Part shown: in pieces, positions 26,301 to 41,300 of the stretch
Layout of the letters: each line of letters starts with the position of its first letter
Position numbering within the stretch: position 1 is the first letter of the stretch
Assembly: GCA_963920705.1 (NCBI GenBank)
Contig: OY987230.1
Coordinates: 15,835,320-15,899,319 of the forward strand
DNA: 64,000 nucleotides
From: Odiellus spinosus
Taxonomy: Eukaryota; Arthropoda; Arachnida; Opiliones; Phalangiidae
Reading direction: 5' to 3'
Position numbers and translations under genes: made by a program
Notes under the pieces: generated by a model
What the model was told of the DNA's origin: nothing
Databases searched by the model: none
Seen by the model: the letters and a program-made list of their open reading frames with translations, nothing else

Positions 26301-29300
26301 TTGTAATTAGGTTGCATTCTCCCTTTAAGAACGAGTCAACCCAGAGGTATAAAATTTAGAATATGGCGTTTAATTGGTATTTTAAAACTAAAAATATAAT
26401 CCATATGCGTTCGAAAACTGGTGACAGCCTTAACCTCAAGTTCCAATTTATACAAAAATCTAAAAAAATATTATTTTTGGAAAGCATAGCCCGATTTTGG
26501 AGTTCACAGTCTCATTTTGTGCCTCTGAGAGTTAGTTATATTTCAATACCTAGATATAGAGTACCAGAAACGTGAATTTATACGAGACCTATCCTTTAAA
26601 GACGAAAAAAATAAAAAAAAATAAAAAAAAGCGGAGTTTACGAAGCTTAAATTTCTCACGCGGAAGAGAAACGCGTAGAGTGATTTAAAATGAGAGTTTA
26701 TTTATTCTCCAGGATCTAAAGCTTTAACGGCTGAAAGCAATTTTAAACAAACTCCCCAACAAATTGGTTTCCACCGTTAACGTTTTGAAGAGGTGTTTTG
26801 TATATAAACCTATACTTTTCGATGGCGAATTTCCATCAACAGAGAAGATTAACGTTTTCCCCGAGAGAGAGCTCAAAGTTTATGTACTATTTTATTTTAT
26901 TTCGTAGCTTTTTAATTAGGCTTAGAGTCAAGATCAGATTGTGTTTTCACAACGGAGCGATGCGAAAGAAATAATGTATATAAAATATAGTTAGTTAATC
27001 ATGGAAAACCAGCAAAGGTCGGGGAATTTCAAACATCAACTTTTGTGGAGCTTATTAGCGAGACAATATTGTTCTCTACGTCATAGCTTGCAAAAATGAT
27101 AGCATAGCTCATGAAATGGCGCTAAAATTCTTATCTCTAACGTGCCGGCACGTACAAAGTTTTTACACGTGTAAATCCCCGTTTTCAATCAAGAGAAGCT
27201 TATATGATATTAATCTAGATATCCGCTTCTCTGAAGCCTTTTAATATCTCGAGTCTTTAAAGTTCACCGTCTAGCGTAGTCAGAACAAAGAAGAACTATC
27301 TCTCTTCTCTCCGCGCAGGTAGCCTCTATTTTGTAGCAAGGGAGAGGGAACGAATTTTAGGAAAGGTTTTTATCCCTCAATGAGGCCTTTCCTAATCGGT
27401 GGCCATGTCCTAGGACTTTGTTTTTATTTACTTTTGGTATATCATAGTTAAAAAAAGAAACTAAAAGAAAACTACCAACAAAGAAAAGTTTAAAATCACC
27501 GCCGTGAAGTCTCCGGCTTTTAATTAACAATAAGTCATAAATCAATTCATTGTCATTGAAACCGAGGCTCTTCGAATTGAAAATTTTGGTTGGTAATAGG
27601 ATAAAAGGGAAGCCCATCGTTTGTAAGATCATTGAGCCAAGAAAACGGGCTTCTAAAAAAAACCACCACAACGCATTTCGTATAATAGCGCTGCTACCCG
27701 AATTTTCCTATAGAGAGTGTTACAATCGAGCCTATCCTTACAGGCCATATATATATAGAAAGCTATAGATAGTTAGAAAGAGGAGGCCGGATTTGTCGCG
27801 CGAAAACTATCCATCATTGGGATGAGATCTTGTTGAAAGCTACGACATATATTCAGAGAGGATGGATATAGAAGAGGATAGTAGACAACCTGGGGCGCGA
27901 AACTACATACTTCCCCCGGACTAATATGGGATGAATTTCGAAGGAGGCCAAAGCCCTATAGTTCGCCAAAAGGCAGGGGGACCAGGCCCCTAAAAAATGA
28001 AGAGCAAAGCGGATGAATATATCGTTCCTCTTTTTTTTTTTTTTTTTTTTTTCACCCATCACCCTTGCGTCCCGGTCCGCCACGCAATCTATTCCATTTT
28101 AGAAGTTTGAAACTTACAGGTTTTCGGGTGTATTAATCTGAACCTAAACGGCTGACAATAATAATTGTTGAATTTCTCTCCTTTGAGAGTGGATAAAAAC
28201 ATTTTAAAGAGTTACGAATATTTAAATAACTTCAGTTTGAATTATGCTAGAGATATGGTTATTTTTGAAATACAAAATATGGATCGTTAGACTCATTTCC
28301 ATCCTGCAGGTTTTACCATTTTAACCCCTTTATATTTTTGCCAATCTTCATTTTGCCAAAGTCTGTATCGATGGGTAAACACTCGCTGCTAATTTTAAAC
28401 CAAGATTTAATCACGATCGATTAACCTCGGTTAAATCTTATTAAACCACGGATAATTACGCCTCGTCTGAAGAGGGTATAAGGCTAACTTTTAACACTCG
28501 GTTCTAGCCTTGAACTCGCTCCTAACATGTAAGGCAAATAAGAAATTAGTACAAATTCAAAGAAATCGTAGGAAAAAAAAAAAAATGTCAAACTATTCTA
28601 AAAAGCTCCAATTTTTTTAATGTATTGAATTGAATTTTTTGGTGAACTACGATGGCTGGTTAATCTTGTTTCAATTCTAGTGTCGAGCCCTTTTTTCTAT
28701 ATTCCGATTATCAGCTTTATTTCTCTTCCTGCGCCTCCTACCCTCTTTTTTTTTTTTCATCCATAATGCTTTTTTAACGCGAGTTCTTTTTATGATTAAT
28801 GTACTTGCCGACTAAAAATAATATACTCTTTTCGCGGTTGTGAAACTTGGTCCTCCAAACGAGGAGGACTATATGGGTTTGGGGTTGAGTTGGAACAAAA
28901 ACGCCATTATTCTAACCCGAGCTTTTTTTACGCCTTTTTTTTAACTTTTTTTTCTTTTATTTTATCCCCAAAGATCATAAATATTATATATTAATAGGGG
29001 AAGAATGTTAACGCGTTGGGTTGGTGGTTGATCATCAAAAAAACTCGAGAATAACCTCCGAAAAAAAAAAAAAAAAAAAAAAAATGGGTTTTAAAAAAAG
29101 ATAAGATTATATGATGATAAATAATTGCACCTTTTTACTTACAGTTAGACTTACTCTTGTGAGATTAATATTATTTTAAACTTAAGATCTTTCCACTACG
29201 CTATTTTAATACCCAGTAACATTTAATTTGGAATTATGTAATATTATATAACGGTAAATAATTACACTTTTTCTCTACAAGGGATATTAGACTCTGATAA

Positions 29301-32300
29301 TTTATTTTTAATCCATGAGTATATTCAGTACAAACCATATTTATTAAACTAGAAATTTAAAGCTTACGCAGAAAATAGGCTTAGCGGGATTCATGGAGAT
29401 CCTGTTTTCCTCGCGACCAATTTAATGTTATTGGAAGTCTCATGGTGATAGCTTTAACGACGGGCCTTTGCTCATTAGTCGATAGCCCTTAAAAGCGAGG
29501 AAATCATAATCTTCATTAATCCAGCTAAGCCTATTTTCTTTACAAGTTTTAAATTTATTTCTAGTTTAATATTTGTTTGTATACTTTTTAACCGATGGAT
29601 TAGGCATATTTAATCGATCAGGAATCGATTAAAAATCCCTTGTTAGGTTGCATTCTCCCTTTAAAAACATCACAATTCATTAAAGGGGTCGCTGCAATTT
29701 ACAGTTAATTATCAAAGTCGCTAAGCCTAAATCTGTTTAGTCCGTGGGAAACTATATTCGAGAATTTATATAGTGATGGCATAGAATTTCCAAAAATTAC
29801 GACCATAAAATATTCTTTTGTGGCATAGCACTATAAATAAATTGTTTTAAACAATATTTACGAAGAAAGCACTTTAAATTATATACGATGGCTATAAATT
29901 ATCGTGAAGTTTCTATATTAATGTTCGATTTAAACAAAAATAACATTCATAACTTTCAATGGCAGTTATTATACTTAAGTGAAGGATACGAATGACTTAT
30001 TTCAGCTCTACTTTTCCAATTTCTACAAACCGAGATAAATCCTACTCTTAAAGATATTTTTGATTCGCTAAGAAAATTGACGAATTTATATGGTGCTTTA
30101 CAGGCCCCTATAGTTGTAGAAAGGTTAACTGGGTAAATAGGAGGCTAACTGGCGTGTGGAAAAGCACGAAACTGACGTCACACGCAAACCTTCGACGGAA
30201 ATAAAATTCTTGTCCATTATTTCCAATTCTTGGACAACTTGATACGTTTTCCGGGTGTAGTAAAATTCGATATTCGGTTAGACAGCTTGTCACTCTCGCG
30301 GAGATTTATATTTCAAAAGAGGCTTAGCCTTTCTCTAATCAAATCAGTTTGAAATTTCAACGCTTTCAAAGCCAAGCTCGCTTCTATCTCTAAGGGAAAA
30401 ATAAGGGGCATAAACCGATCCCTGACATAATAAGGTTTGAATTCTTTTTCTATATTTTCACTCTCAGTAACTCTCTTTCGGCAATTTCTAGTTTTTCGTC
30501 TTCATCTGTCTGACCGGAAAAGGTTGTGGGTGGCACTTGTACATTCGGCACACATTCGTGACTATAGGACCTTGTTACCCTCTTTTTACTTTCCCATTGG
30601 TTAGAAAATGTGGCAGCAACCCTATTAATCAAAAGTGACAAATGATCACTGTTATAGGGAACCCGTCATTTTAAGTTTTTTTATTGGATCCTTTCAAAAA
30701 GATGATCGCGAATAAAATAAAACTATTAATAAATGCGGTCAGGCATCTAAAAGTCCGGTTCCTACTAAAATATTTAGTTTCTTGAATGAAATTAATGTCA
30801 CCACAGTATCTTAGTAGCATTTATGATAACTTCGTTAATAAAATTAACGGGCTGGTTGGCCTTTGCTATTGCTTGACTACGTGGCGAAAAAGAGCACAAC
30901 ACTTCGCTCTGAGAGAAGTTTTTCCTTAAAGACAGAGGGGGAGAAAATAAATAGTTTAACTCAATCAGGTCATCTGTATTCAAGCCTGTAGCTTTGGCAA
31001 CACTAAAATCATTAGGTAACTGAGCACGTATTTAACATTACCAAAGGCTGTAATCAGTTACGTAATCGGGTGTACAAATGTTTACGAATCATTCGGAAAG
31101 ACCTGCCTAGCTAGTTCAAATAATTCTCCCCTTCTGTTATGAGCTAGGGACTATGGAGGATACAAATTGCATCTTTATTGGCTTTCATAAATGCCCTTTA
31201 TGGGTGTACGGAACTTATAATGATCTTAGAAATACGAGAAAGACACCGAATACTCTTCTTAAACAATGGAGTAAATTCAGAAAGTAATTTTCTTAATGGT
31301 ATACGTGTAAAAGAATAAGAGAAATGAAGCAAACATTAAGACGAAACCCTATATTATAGAAATTCGATCCTTAAAGAGAGGGTGAAAAGAAAAATTAAAT
31401 TATTCTTTATCGAGTCTATTTTACGAAAAATCAGACCTGTACGATTATTAAAACATTCAGAAAATGCTTTTGAATTGTGCAAAAATACGGAAAAGATTCA
31501 GATTTTGGCTTACGCGCGGTCTTTTTTCCGAAAGTAAGATTTTTCCAGTTCCAGAATCAAAATAATTCATTAAACGGAAATTTTAGTTTGGAATTTGGTT
31601 AAAAAAGAATCGATTTAGAAGCATAAAATTTTGAATGTGGCTTTTAAACAGTTTGAAATAATAAAAAATATCACAAATCGTCGATAAAAATCATAATGAT
31701 GACATCCTCACTTTAAGAGGAGATACGCTTAGCCTAAATTCATCATCATTTCTATTTCAAATGAAAAACAATAAGAAATAATTTCTTTAATTTGAATATA
31801 TTTAAATTATCCGTGCATTTAAAAGAAACGACCCAAATTTAGCTCCGTCTTTAACTAATCTACTCTATTTTCCGCATGGGAATAAATGCAATATACTGTC
31901 ATTGATAGAAATAGTAAAACCCATCACCCCTCAGTCTTCTTGAAAAATCATAGATTTTTTTAATTCAAGATTTAGAAATATATAACAATATGGAACATCA
32001 TTTAAGTACATCCCTTATCTTATATTGTTTAAGATTAAGGAGGCGATAAAGTTAACTCGCGTGGAAAACTGGGTATGAAATATAGAACCTCTAAAAACCC
32101 CGCAAGGTAAATGTTTTCCACAGTGGTGCATTTCAAAACAAAAGCGTATTAAAACAAATGAGTTTGCATAAATATCAGAAGATGAGGCGGATTGATACAC
32201 AATGTTAAACATAGTAGTGCTAAAAATACATATTGAAAACATCTCTTGAAGGAAAATAACGTAATGAAACCAAAAGAACTAAAAGAAAAATTTGAAAAAA

Positions 32301-35300
32301 CAAAAATTGGCTTTTTTAATGGGAATGAAAATTTTTATGGAATCATAGACCGCCTTTCGTTAGTTTTTTTCTCCCGTCTCTCTGTTTTCCGGTAATTTAA
32401 AGAGTTTCCACGAGGGACATTTTTTATTACATTCATATTTATCGAGCACGAGGGAATTGTAAGCTTTGTTTCATCTAAATTATACAGTTCTAACTAAACA
32501 ATCTAAAACACTCCTTGCATGGACAAAGCGTTAAATTTAAAAGTTTGGAGCTCTGCTTATTGGACATATGTTCAATATTTAATTGTCCATTTTAGTTTTC
32601 CCCAAAATAGCTTCCACTTGACCTCAATTTATATATAATTAAATCAACCGGAGGTAAGAAAAACAATGTCAAAATGATCAAAACTGAAGAAATATTCTTA
32701 TTCACGAGGTAAGAAGTAATTTAGTCGTTGTCAAATGCCATAGAACAAGAGCGTAAAAGCATTTTTTCCGAAACAAATGAATTAATCTTGATTGAATTTT
32801 TTAATTTTTTGGAAATCTTTCTATTTTTTTCTTCTCAATTTATCCCTATGATAAACGACTTAAAATTCCCGTCCTATTCAATCTGAAACCAAATTTGAAT
32901 AATCCACCATGAAATGTGTGAAAAAACGAACACACTCCTCTTCCACTATACATCCTCCAATTTTCTCTTCAAAGAAATAAGAATAAGAAGAAGAAAAAAA
33001 TAGAAAACTTCGTGACAATGGTCTTGGGTTTGAAGCAGAACGGACTAAAGAAAGAAAAAAAAAGCGCGAAATTTCTATTCATCGGTTTATATGGAATCAT
33101 TACTCAAGAACGAAGAAAAGCCTAGATCTCTCCTTTCTTTTTGTTTACGAGAAACATTAAGTTCGACGAATAAGGAAAGTGTGGGAGGGGGGTAAGCTTC
33201 AAGATGACGTTTCCCAAAGATTCTCTCCTTATAGAGAGTAGCGGAAATCAGGAAATAGACAAAAGAACTTTGAAAAAGCGCCATCAGGCGTCTATAATTA
33301 GAAAAGACAAGTAGCACGAACTTTCAAAGATAAAAAAGTAACTTTAGAATTAAACAAAAAAGGGATTTGACCTATTTTATTTGTTATTATACTCGAAGTG
33401 ATGCTGTGACCGATTTCTCACGCATTTCAAATCAATTTTGGGTATAGAATTTTCGGAAAGATTGATAAAAAATGATTCGATATATACAGGTATATACATT
33501 AATTGAAAAAAAACATTGAGCTGACTAATTAGAAAGAAGGTTATTTGTGACAGACATTACATATAATAACAGAAGCCGATGAAACCCTCCTTTGAAGTCT
33601 ATTACTCCCGGGTCTTGTCTACCCCTCTCTGTATGGGTTATTCTCAAAAGGCGCGATCAGTACGCCTCCTAACGGTAGATGTTTTCGGAGCGGGAGCTCG
33701 TCGAGCGAATATTTCTTGCAGCCTTGGAGTTCGTCCAAAAAACGTCGTCGTTTGTGGAGAGAGAGAATTTCCAATTTTCCGTAGACAGGGGGACCCCTTC
33801 TAACTCGTAAAATTGTGAATTTTACCCATACAGAGAGGAGCGCTATATAGAACATTGGAGTAGTAGACTTCAAAGGAGGGTTTCATCGGCTTCTGATAAT
33901 AACAATTAGGTATTTTTATCGATGAGTTTTCGAAAGAAATGGTAAAAGCCTACACATGTTTAGTTTAGCGGCCTCAACTTAAATTCTCACGGTGATTTCA
34001 AAAATAATTTCGAATAAAGTTGTTCCATTTTTAGCTCCAAGTTTCCCTTTAAAGATCTACTTATTCATAATCTAGAGAATGTCCCCCAAACTTCATTTAA
34101 GTTAAGGTTTTAATAGACTTTTGATACTGGATATAATTTGTCTCTTTACATGGTGAAAAAGGCTTTAGACGCGCAGTGAGACAGCTCACACCTTGCACGC
34201 TGTTATTAATCTCTAGTTTTCTCGTAATCATTTCCCGCTCAACTTGTACCCCCTGCTGGTTAATATATTATATTATTTTCGTTTTATTCACCCCACGCGG
34301 CGCCCTGAAGATGTTTCTTCCTCCGTACTTAACTGTACTTCTGCTAGCTATTACTCGGTTATAGTGTATAAGATTTCAGCTAGTAAGAAACTAAAGAATC
34401 CCATAAATTCCGGTAGTTACTTTATACATCATAAAGTAGTGAGTAACTCGGTACACACCGAAATTTAAGACTTATTCTAACCCTATTTTACATCGAGAGA
34501 AAGATAAGGCGGATTAATACACCATATTAAGTCTCGCAGGGATTAAAATAGTTTTGTATATATACTAGTGAAGCTCAAGAGCAAAAAAATACATATTCCA
34601 GTGGGGAAAAAATCGCTAGGAGGAAATTCCCTCTTTGTTCTTGGGCGTTGGTTTATTTACTCAAGTCTCAGAATGTAGATGGAACAGGTTACGTTTTCAG
34701 CACACTTAAACCTCTCCTTCTTAAAGGAAGAATGCAACCTTACCTAATCAGGTTCTTACATTTAAAATCAATCCACTATAGTAAGAAAAATATTAATAAA
34801 AGTAAACAACGCCCGGTAGCTTAATACTATTAGCAAAGATCCAGGTAAATGTACCGGCAGATTCTGATTCGAGACACTCTAGCGGCCGCAGTCGCCGTGT
34901 AAATAGTGAACGGAGGAACTGCCACTCTTTGGAGAAATTCCGGAGTTGGAGGGGAGAGACAATATAGCCAAGCGCGGCCCGCCTAAATTCCGTCCCTCTC
35001 CCGACTCAAAATATCAAAACCACTCGAGCCAGACAGGGCTGTGACGTAAATCTGGACCTTTGCTGATAGTATTAAGCTACGGGGAGTTGATTACCTTTAT
35101 TGAAATAAATTTTAAATTACTTGAAATGTATTATTTTACGGAATCCTTCGAATATTTCAAAGAGGCGGAATTTATTTTAATAATATTTTCAAAATACGTA
35201 TTTATCATGGAGTTTTAATTCTAGGGCATTCAAAGTTAATCTACCCCCTTAAACACTGCTTCGTATTATTCATATAATCCACGTATAATCCATCAACTTT

Positions 35301-38300
35301 TGATTAGCTTTTTTAGGGTATTCGACAACCTTATAGTTTTGTAACTAAAAATCTAGAGAAATTGTACCGTCTTCTTTATTTTTTAAGATAAGTTTGTCTC
35401 ACAAGAGTTCAGTATTATTAAGTTAATCCCTATAGCAGAATATTCTTTACTCTTAAACTCGTCGAATTCTGAAAACGGGATGAAATTCATACGCGCGAAA
35501 AGAGGTTAATAACACCGGAAAAAAATCGAATAAGGATCGATAAAAAGTAGTATATAAAATAAAAGGCGAAATTTTATCGTTCTTTGTCTTAGAAAGAAAC
35601 ATAAAGCCTATTATATTCTGAGATGAAAAGCTTCCACGAACAAAAGCTGAGAATTCTAGTTCAATATATAATCTTGAAGTTGTACAAAATGTGTTCACCA
35701 CTTCTATAAAATCTGTACACACCGATTACGTAACTGAGTACATCAGCCTTTGGTACTACCAAAAGTCTATCACTGTATTCCATAAAAGTAAACAACGCCC
35801 CGTAACTCAGCAAAGGTCGAGGTAAATGTACCGGCAGATTCTGATTCGAGACACTCTAGCGGCCGCAGTTGGTGTAAATAGAAAAATCGGAAGCGCCACT
35901 CTTTGGAGTAATTCCGAAGTTGGGGGAAGATAATATAGCCTAGAACGACCGCCTAAATTCCGTCCCTCTCTCCAGACTCAAAATATCGAGGAAGAGTCCA
36001 AACCACTCGAGCCAGACAGGGGTGATGACTTTTTTGGCTATTTTTAAGGGATGGGCTCTTAGTATTTAGCTACAGGGCGTTGTTTACTTTTATGGAATAC
36101 AGTGATAGACTTTTGGCCCTACTAAATATACGTACTCAGTTACGTAATCACTTTAGTACAGTCAAAGCTACACGTAGGCTTGTAACATAGATTACGTGAA
36201 TTTATCAGCCCCCTCGAAAAAAAAGTCTGCCTCGCATCGTGATCGATTCTCACGATGAAAAATATCAGTAAATTCTGCATACACGGCGGATTATACGAGA
36301 AATAACGATCATTTTTGGAAGACGAAGGGGAAGAAAAGGGCGTAAGGAATGAGCGGATTTGCTTAATGCGTACCTTTTTTTATTTCCCTTTTTAAGCTAT
36401 TAAGGGGTTTTCCCTCCAGTCTGAGAATAAATGACTTCAAAACTTATTAAAATATTAAACCTATAACGTCAGCTAGTTTTTATTTCGATTTTATTTTATT
36501 TCCTCATCTTGGAAAATTCACTACACCGACAATGATCTTTAAAGGGATACCATATTCAATATGCCAGAGGGAATTATTTTTCGTGGGAAAACTATTTTGT
36601 AATTGTGTTAATTGGAAATTAACTAGAAATAAAGTTAATAAACGTTCCCTTAAAATCACAGAATCGTGCAAATTAAGATAATAAAATCGAAACTTTCAAG
36701 TATTTAGCTTTAACATTCATACCATAGTCAAGAATGTTAGATTTCTTATTTTTTTAAATAAAAATAGCCTTTAAGAACATGAACATGTTCAAATCTAACA
36801 AAATATAATAACTGTTAAGATTTAACCCCATATTTTTATTTATCGGTATCTCAAATTAAAATTTTTGGATTATATTGCACCAAGTAAATAATGAAACATC
36901 TAACCCTATAGTACGGCTTCACAGCGGACACCGATGTACTAAGATTGGAACACTTTTACAGGGGCAAACTAATTTCATTCTAAGGATCTATATAAAACAA
37001 ATTGAAATCGCATTTAATTTAAAAATAAACATTCCCAACCCTCTTAATTTTACTCGGTAATCTAACATCCGATTTTGTAATTTAAACCGGAAATGTAGTA
37101 CAGATTTAGAAGCAATTTTGGACTTTACGCGGGGATTATAAGTCGGTTTCCTAATCTTACTACGAGAGAGAGCATCGAATCTAAAACCCTCTCGAAACAC
37201 CAGAATCGCGGAAATTCGAAAAAAAGATTTAAAAGTTGTAACGAAAAGATAAGGTTCGCCTCGACAACCGGATTTTTAAGTTTCTTTTTCCAATTTTAAA
37301 GCTCCTTCATTCCTAGCTTCACTTTTATATCGTTTATCCCGTTGGAATTGCTACCTTTACAGAGCTTTCGAAGCAATTTCCAGAGATCAAATCGAGAGAT
37401 TTCTCAGCTAACCTTTTACCATTTCGTGTCGAGACAAGGCTTACGAGGTTAAAGTTCCTTCACTTCGCTTTAAACCTTTTATCTTCCCTTCATTGGTTCT
37501 CTCTATCTTTTCGTGATCGGACAGAAAGTGATACAAAACCGAGTTCTTTTTAAAATAATGATCCATCACTAAAGTTAGTTTCGCTCCAAGATTACAGCTC
37601 CTAACAGAATAGCCTTCATACTTTATCTCTGCGATTTAGGTACTTAAGAGAAACGTTGGTGCGTAGTTTTGCAGGCATTGATGTCTTAAACTAAGATAAC
37701 TTTAGCAAGAGCCAATCGAAAGTTCTGAAAAACGTAATATAACCCTTCTCCATATATATTACAAGCTAAAATTACTAATATAAAGTCTTCCTATAAAAGC
37801 AGGATTCATACAACATTTGGAAAACCAATGTCCCTGATTTTTTTCAGGTTTTACCGGTGAATTTCTCATATTTCCAGGTGTACAAATATTTTGAATAACC
37901 CTAATAAAATGTATGAATTGTCGTACCAACTACGTGTCAATCTTACATAAATACTCCTATTTCAAGAGTTTCACTAAAATGTCTAATGTTTTTACTAGTG
38001 GTAATAAATTGCTATTATTTTAAATAAAATTTTATTCAGAATTCGCGAAGCTGCAGTGACCTAATTTTAAATTTTCTTAAATAAGTATGATTTTACAAAA
38101 GATTTATACGCGAACGTCAGATTTTAAGCCTCGCCCCCATTTATGATAAAAGCCGAAAAGTCTTTCAAAAAGTTTTTGGTAAAATAAGAAGTTAAGATGC
38201 TTTTGCGAGATATATACTTTAAAACAAAAAATAGTATACAATTTAAACTATATACTAAAAACTAAAATATAACGAAACTTCTAATCTAGATCAATTTACA

Positions 38301-41300
38301 AAAAGGAGAAACACTAAGGCGGATCGATACACAATGTTAAATATATATGGAAAGAAAGTAGTCATTCCCTTATCCGTTTTTATAGGGTTTCTGGAATGTT
38401 TTTCGTTTTGACGTATCTGCTTTTTATTTTAAAAGTAGCAGCCGCTCATAAAATTCTCTATTATATATAAAAAAAATTTTAAAGGGAGATTGAAATTTTT
38501 GTCGATAAAAAGTTCTTCAATTTCACCTTAAGAATATCTAAAATTAAATTAGGTAAAATGTATTTTTAATTTATCTAAATAAGTACGAAGTCTGCGAGGA
38601 TTTCTTTGGAATTAATAGGTTTTAAGTAAACTTGGGTTTATTATTAAGAGAGGGGTGGTCAGATAAATTCATCTAAGTACTTAGACTTAAGAGAGAAAGC
38701 AAAGAATTTGCATGCTAAAATTAGTCATAAAAAAAGAAAAAGACTAATTGGTTTTAGTGTAAGAAATAAATGAACAAGATTCGAGTCTTGGAATATTACT
38801 TCAAAGAATTTTTCCAACTAATTAGAAATCTTCGCTAAGCCTAAATATACTTTATCATTATATTGGAAGTAAGAAGCTTATAAAACAAAAACGAAAAGAA
38901 AACCGCACTAATTCCCAGTAACGATCAAAGTTAGTGCTCGGAATAAATTGGCAATTAACAATATAATTGTTCAAGAAGAGTATGTCGAAACCTTTTTCAT
39001 GACTGAGGTCTAAAAGTGTTTTGTTTCAACTATCTGCAATAAAACTAGAGGTGATTGTTAGAAATATGCGCTTTATATGATTTAAATTGGATCAGGCGCC
39101 ATTTTTTACAAGAAATATTGTGGTCTTGAACACAATTTGTTTTCTAAGTCCAGTGACGTTTGCACCCTGGATTTCGTGGTATTTGGAGCTAATCAAATTT
39201 GGTTTTGCTTATCGGCCAGCATATAATTAACAGTAAAATTTTATCTAAAATAAACTGGTTATAAGAGTACCCATTTAACTATTATTTAACTTATTTCACG
39301 TTCCCTTTACGTCTAAGAAACCATTTCGAAACCTTTGATTGATAACTTCTGGGGAAAATGGGAAACTATATAGTCTCGATCTCCATCGCAAAATTCTCGT
39401 CTGTGACTAAAATGCGCGAGAAACTTCTAAACTAGGCCACGTAACGCGACTTTATAGCCAAAATAACATTAATATGTAAACCGTTTCTCATCATTTTGCT
39501 CTATCTCTTTTGGCAGATTACCGAACCAACCCGTCTAGTTGGCCGGGAGAAAATGGCAGGGGAGTCAACATCCCCAAGGAAGAGGAGAGTCTCAAGAACG
39601 AAAAGTTCAAGCTCAACCAATTTAACCTCTTGGCCAGCGACCGAATCGCCCTCAACCGCTCCCTGCAAGACGTTCGCATGGACTCGTAAGTAGACAAGAG
39701 CCTATTCATTTTAATTAAAGTGCCGGAGAAAATGTCTCGTTAAATGGAGAGATAAGAGGAAAATTAAGTAAAATCAGCCTTATTTGTGTATTAAAGTATT
39801 CTGTAATTGTCTCTAAATTAGAGATTGTGCATTCGATTAAAAGGAGAACCTCCGACTAATCAAAAGACACCGCAGTACCTTTGGTTTAATAAAATACCCG
39901 CTACATGGGCTTTTGTACGCAGATTAGCACGATTCAAAAAGTGTGCCGCAGCACGTGTCGCGAGGTTTTATTAAGCCAAAAGTGGGGCGTTTTTTGATTT
40001 GTCGGAGGCTCTTCTTTTAATTGAATGCCAAAATCTGAAAGTTTCCGATTTTTGGTACGATAAAGAGATGATTTCTGAATTTTTTATTACGAAAACCTGA
40101 CTTATTTTTAGAAGTAGAATTAGAAGCCGACGAAACCCTCCTTTGAAGTCTATTACTCCCGGGTCTTGTCTACCCCTCTCTGTATGGGTTAGTTTCAAAA
40201 AGCGCGATTCGTACGTCTCCTAACGCTAGATATTTTCAGAGCGAGAGTTCGTCGAGCGAATATCTCTAGCAGCCTTGGAGTTCGTCCAAAAAACGTCGTC
40301 GTTTGTGGAGAGAGAGAGAATTTCCAATTTTCCGTAGACAGGGGGTACGAAGTAGGACCCCTCCGATCTCGTAAAATTGTGAATTTTACCCATACAGAGA
40401 GGAGCGCTATATGGAACATTAGAGTAGTAGACTTCAAAGGAGGGTTTCATCGGCTTCTGGTAGAATCAATAAAAACAAAATTACTCCATTTTGTGTAAAG
40501 GAATGTACAACTTAGTAAAAATTCCCACAACCCTAATTTGTCGGATTTGACAAAAATTTTAAAACTATCACTAAGAAAATTATGTCACGGACACTTCATT
40601 CTATCAAGTAGCGGAGTAGTGGGGATGTCTGGTCTCCCGAGGGCCCAGGGTATCTTTTGAGGTACTCCTCCTCCCCTTAAATGTATTACAGCTCCTTCCC
40701 CTATTAAATTAATTCCATACTCGGAGATTCATCTGTGACTAAGTAAATGTAAATGTCCCGTGACGTCATATTTTAAAACGAGTCAATTTCCTTGCAAACG
40801 TAATTAACGTAATGCGAGTGCCATTGATTAAATATACAAGTCGCGAACTTACAAGCGCGGTTTCGTCTAGTAAGATTTGGTTTAAATTAATGGTTTATAA
40901 GACGGCCGTTAGAAATTTATAATCTATATCAAGATTAGCAATGAATGCAATACCATAATGAAAAATCGTCAAAGGTCAAAATAAAAACTAAAGGGTCTTA
41001 ATCGGGAACTTTAAAATGGTTCGAACGTCTGCCTTTTTTTCATACTATTAAAACTCCATTTTCAAAATTATTCACATCTGGGTTGAAGCGTTTTAATTGA
41101 GCTAACTGATTTTAAACTTATTCTATCCTTTAATAAGACCAAAAGTCTATCACTTTATTACAAAAAAAAGTAAACAACGCCCCATATCTTAATACTATCA
41201 GCAAGTAAATGTGCGCGCAGATTCTGATTCGAGACACTCTAGCGACCGCAGTCAGTGTAAATTGTGAAATTGGAAGCGCCACTCTTTGGAGAAATTCCGG

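Larger units (their letters stand above)
20336..39516 (+). other. GALNT intron 1 (19.2 kb)
   Basis: Bounded by GTGAG at 20336 and TTGGCAG at 39516. It contains element Q, two C copies, two A copies, the A-like end, half an E, D copy 1, two F copies and both O copies, listed separately. About 20340-23980, 26330-28390 and 36200-39500 show no gene and only short repeats and A/T runs. All open frames inside are small and unsupported. Confidence 0.85.

Noticed and set aside
33579-33873. Overlapping open frames on both strands in element D
   Set aside because: The same frames recur in the other D copies because the sequence is a repeat; no codon conservation signal or known motif.
41220-41240. GATTCTGATTCGAGACAC in element F resembling an RNA polymerase III B box
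   Set aside because: Element F has long inverted ends and a 7-bp duplication, which fits a foldback DNA element rather than a SINE; no A box found.
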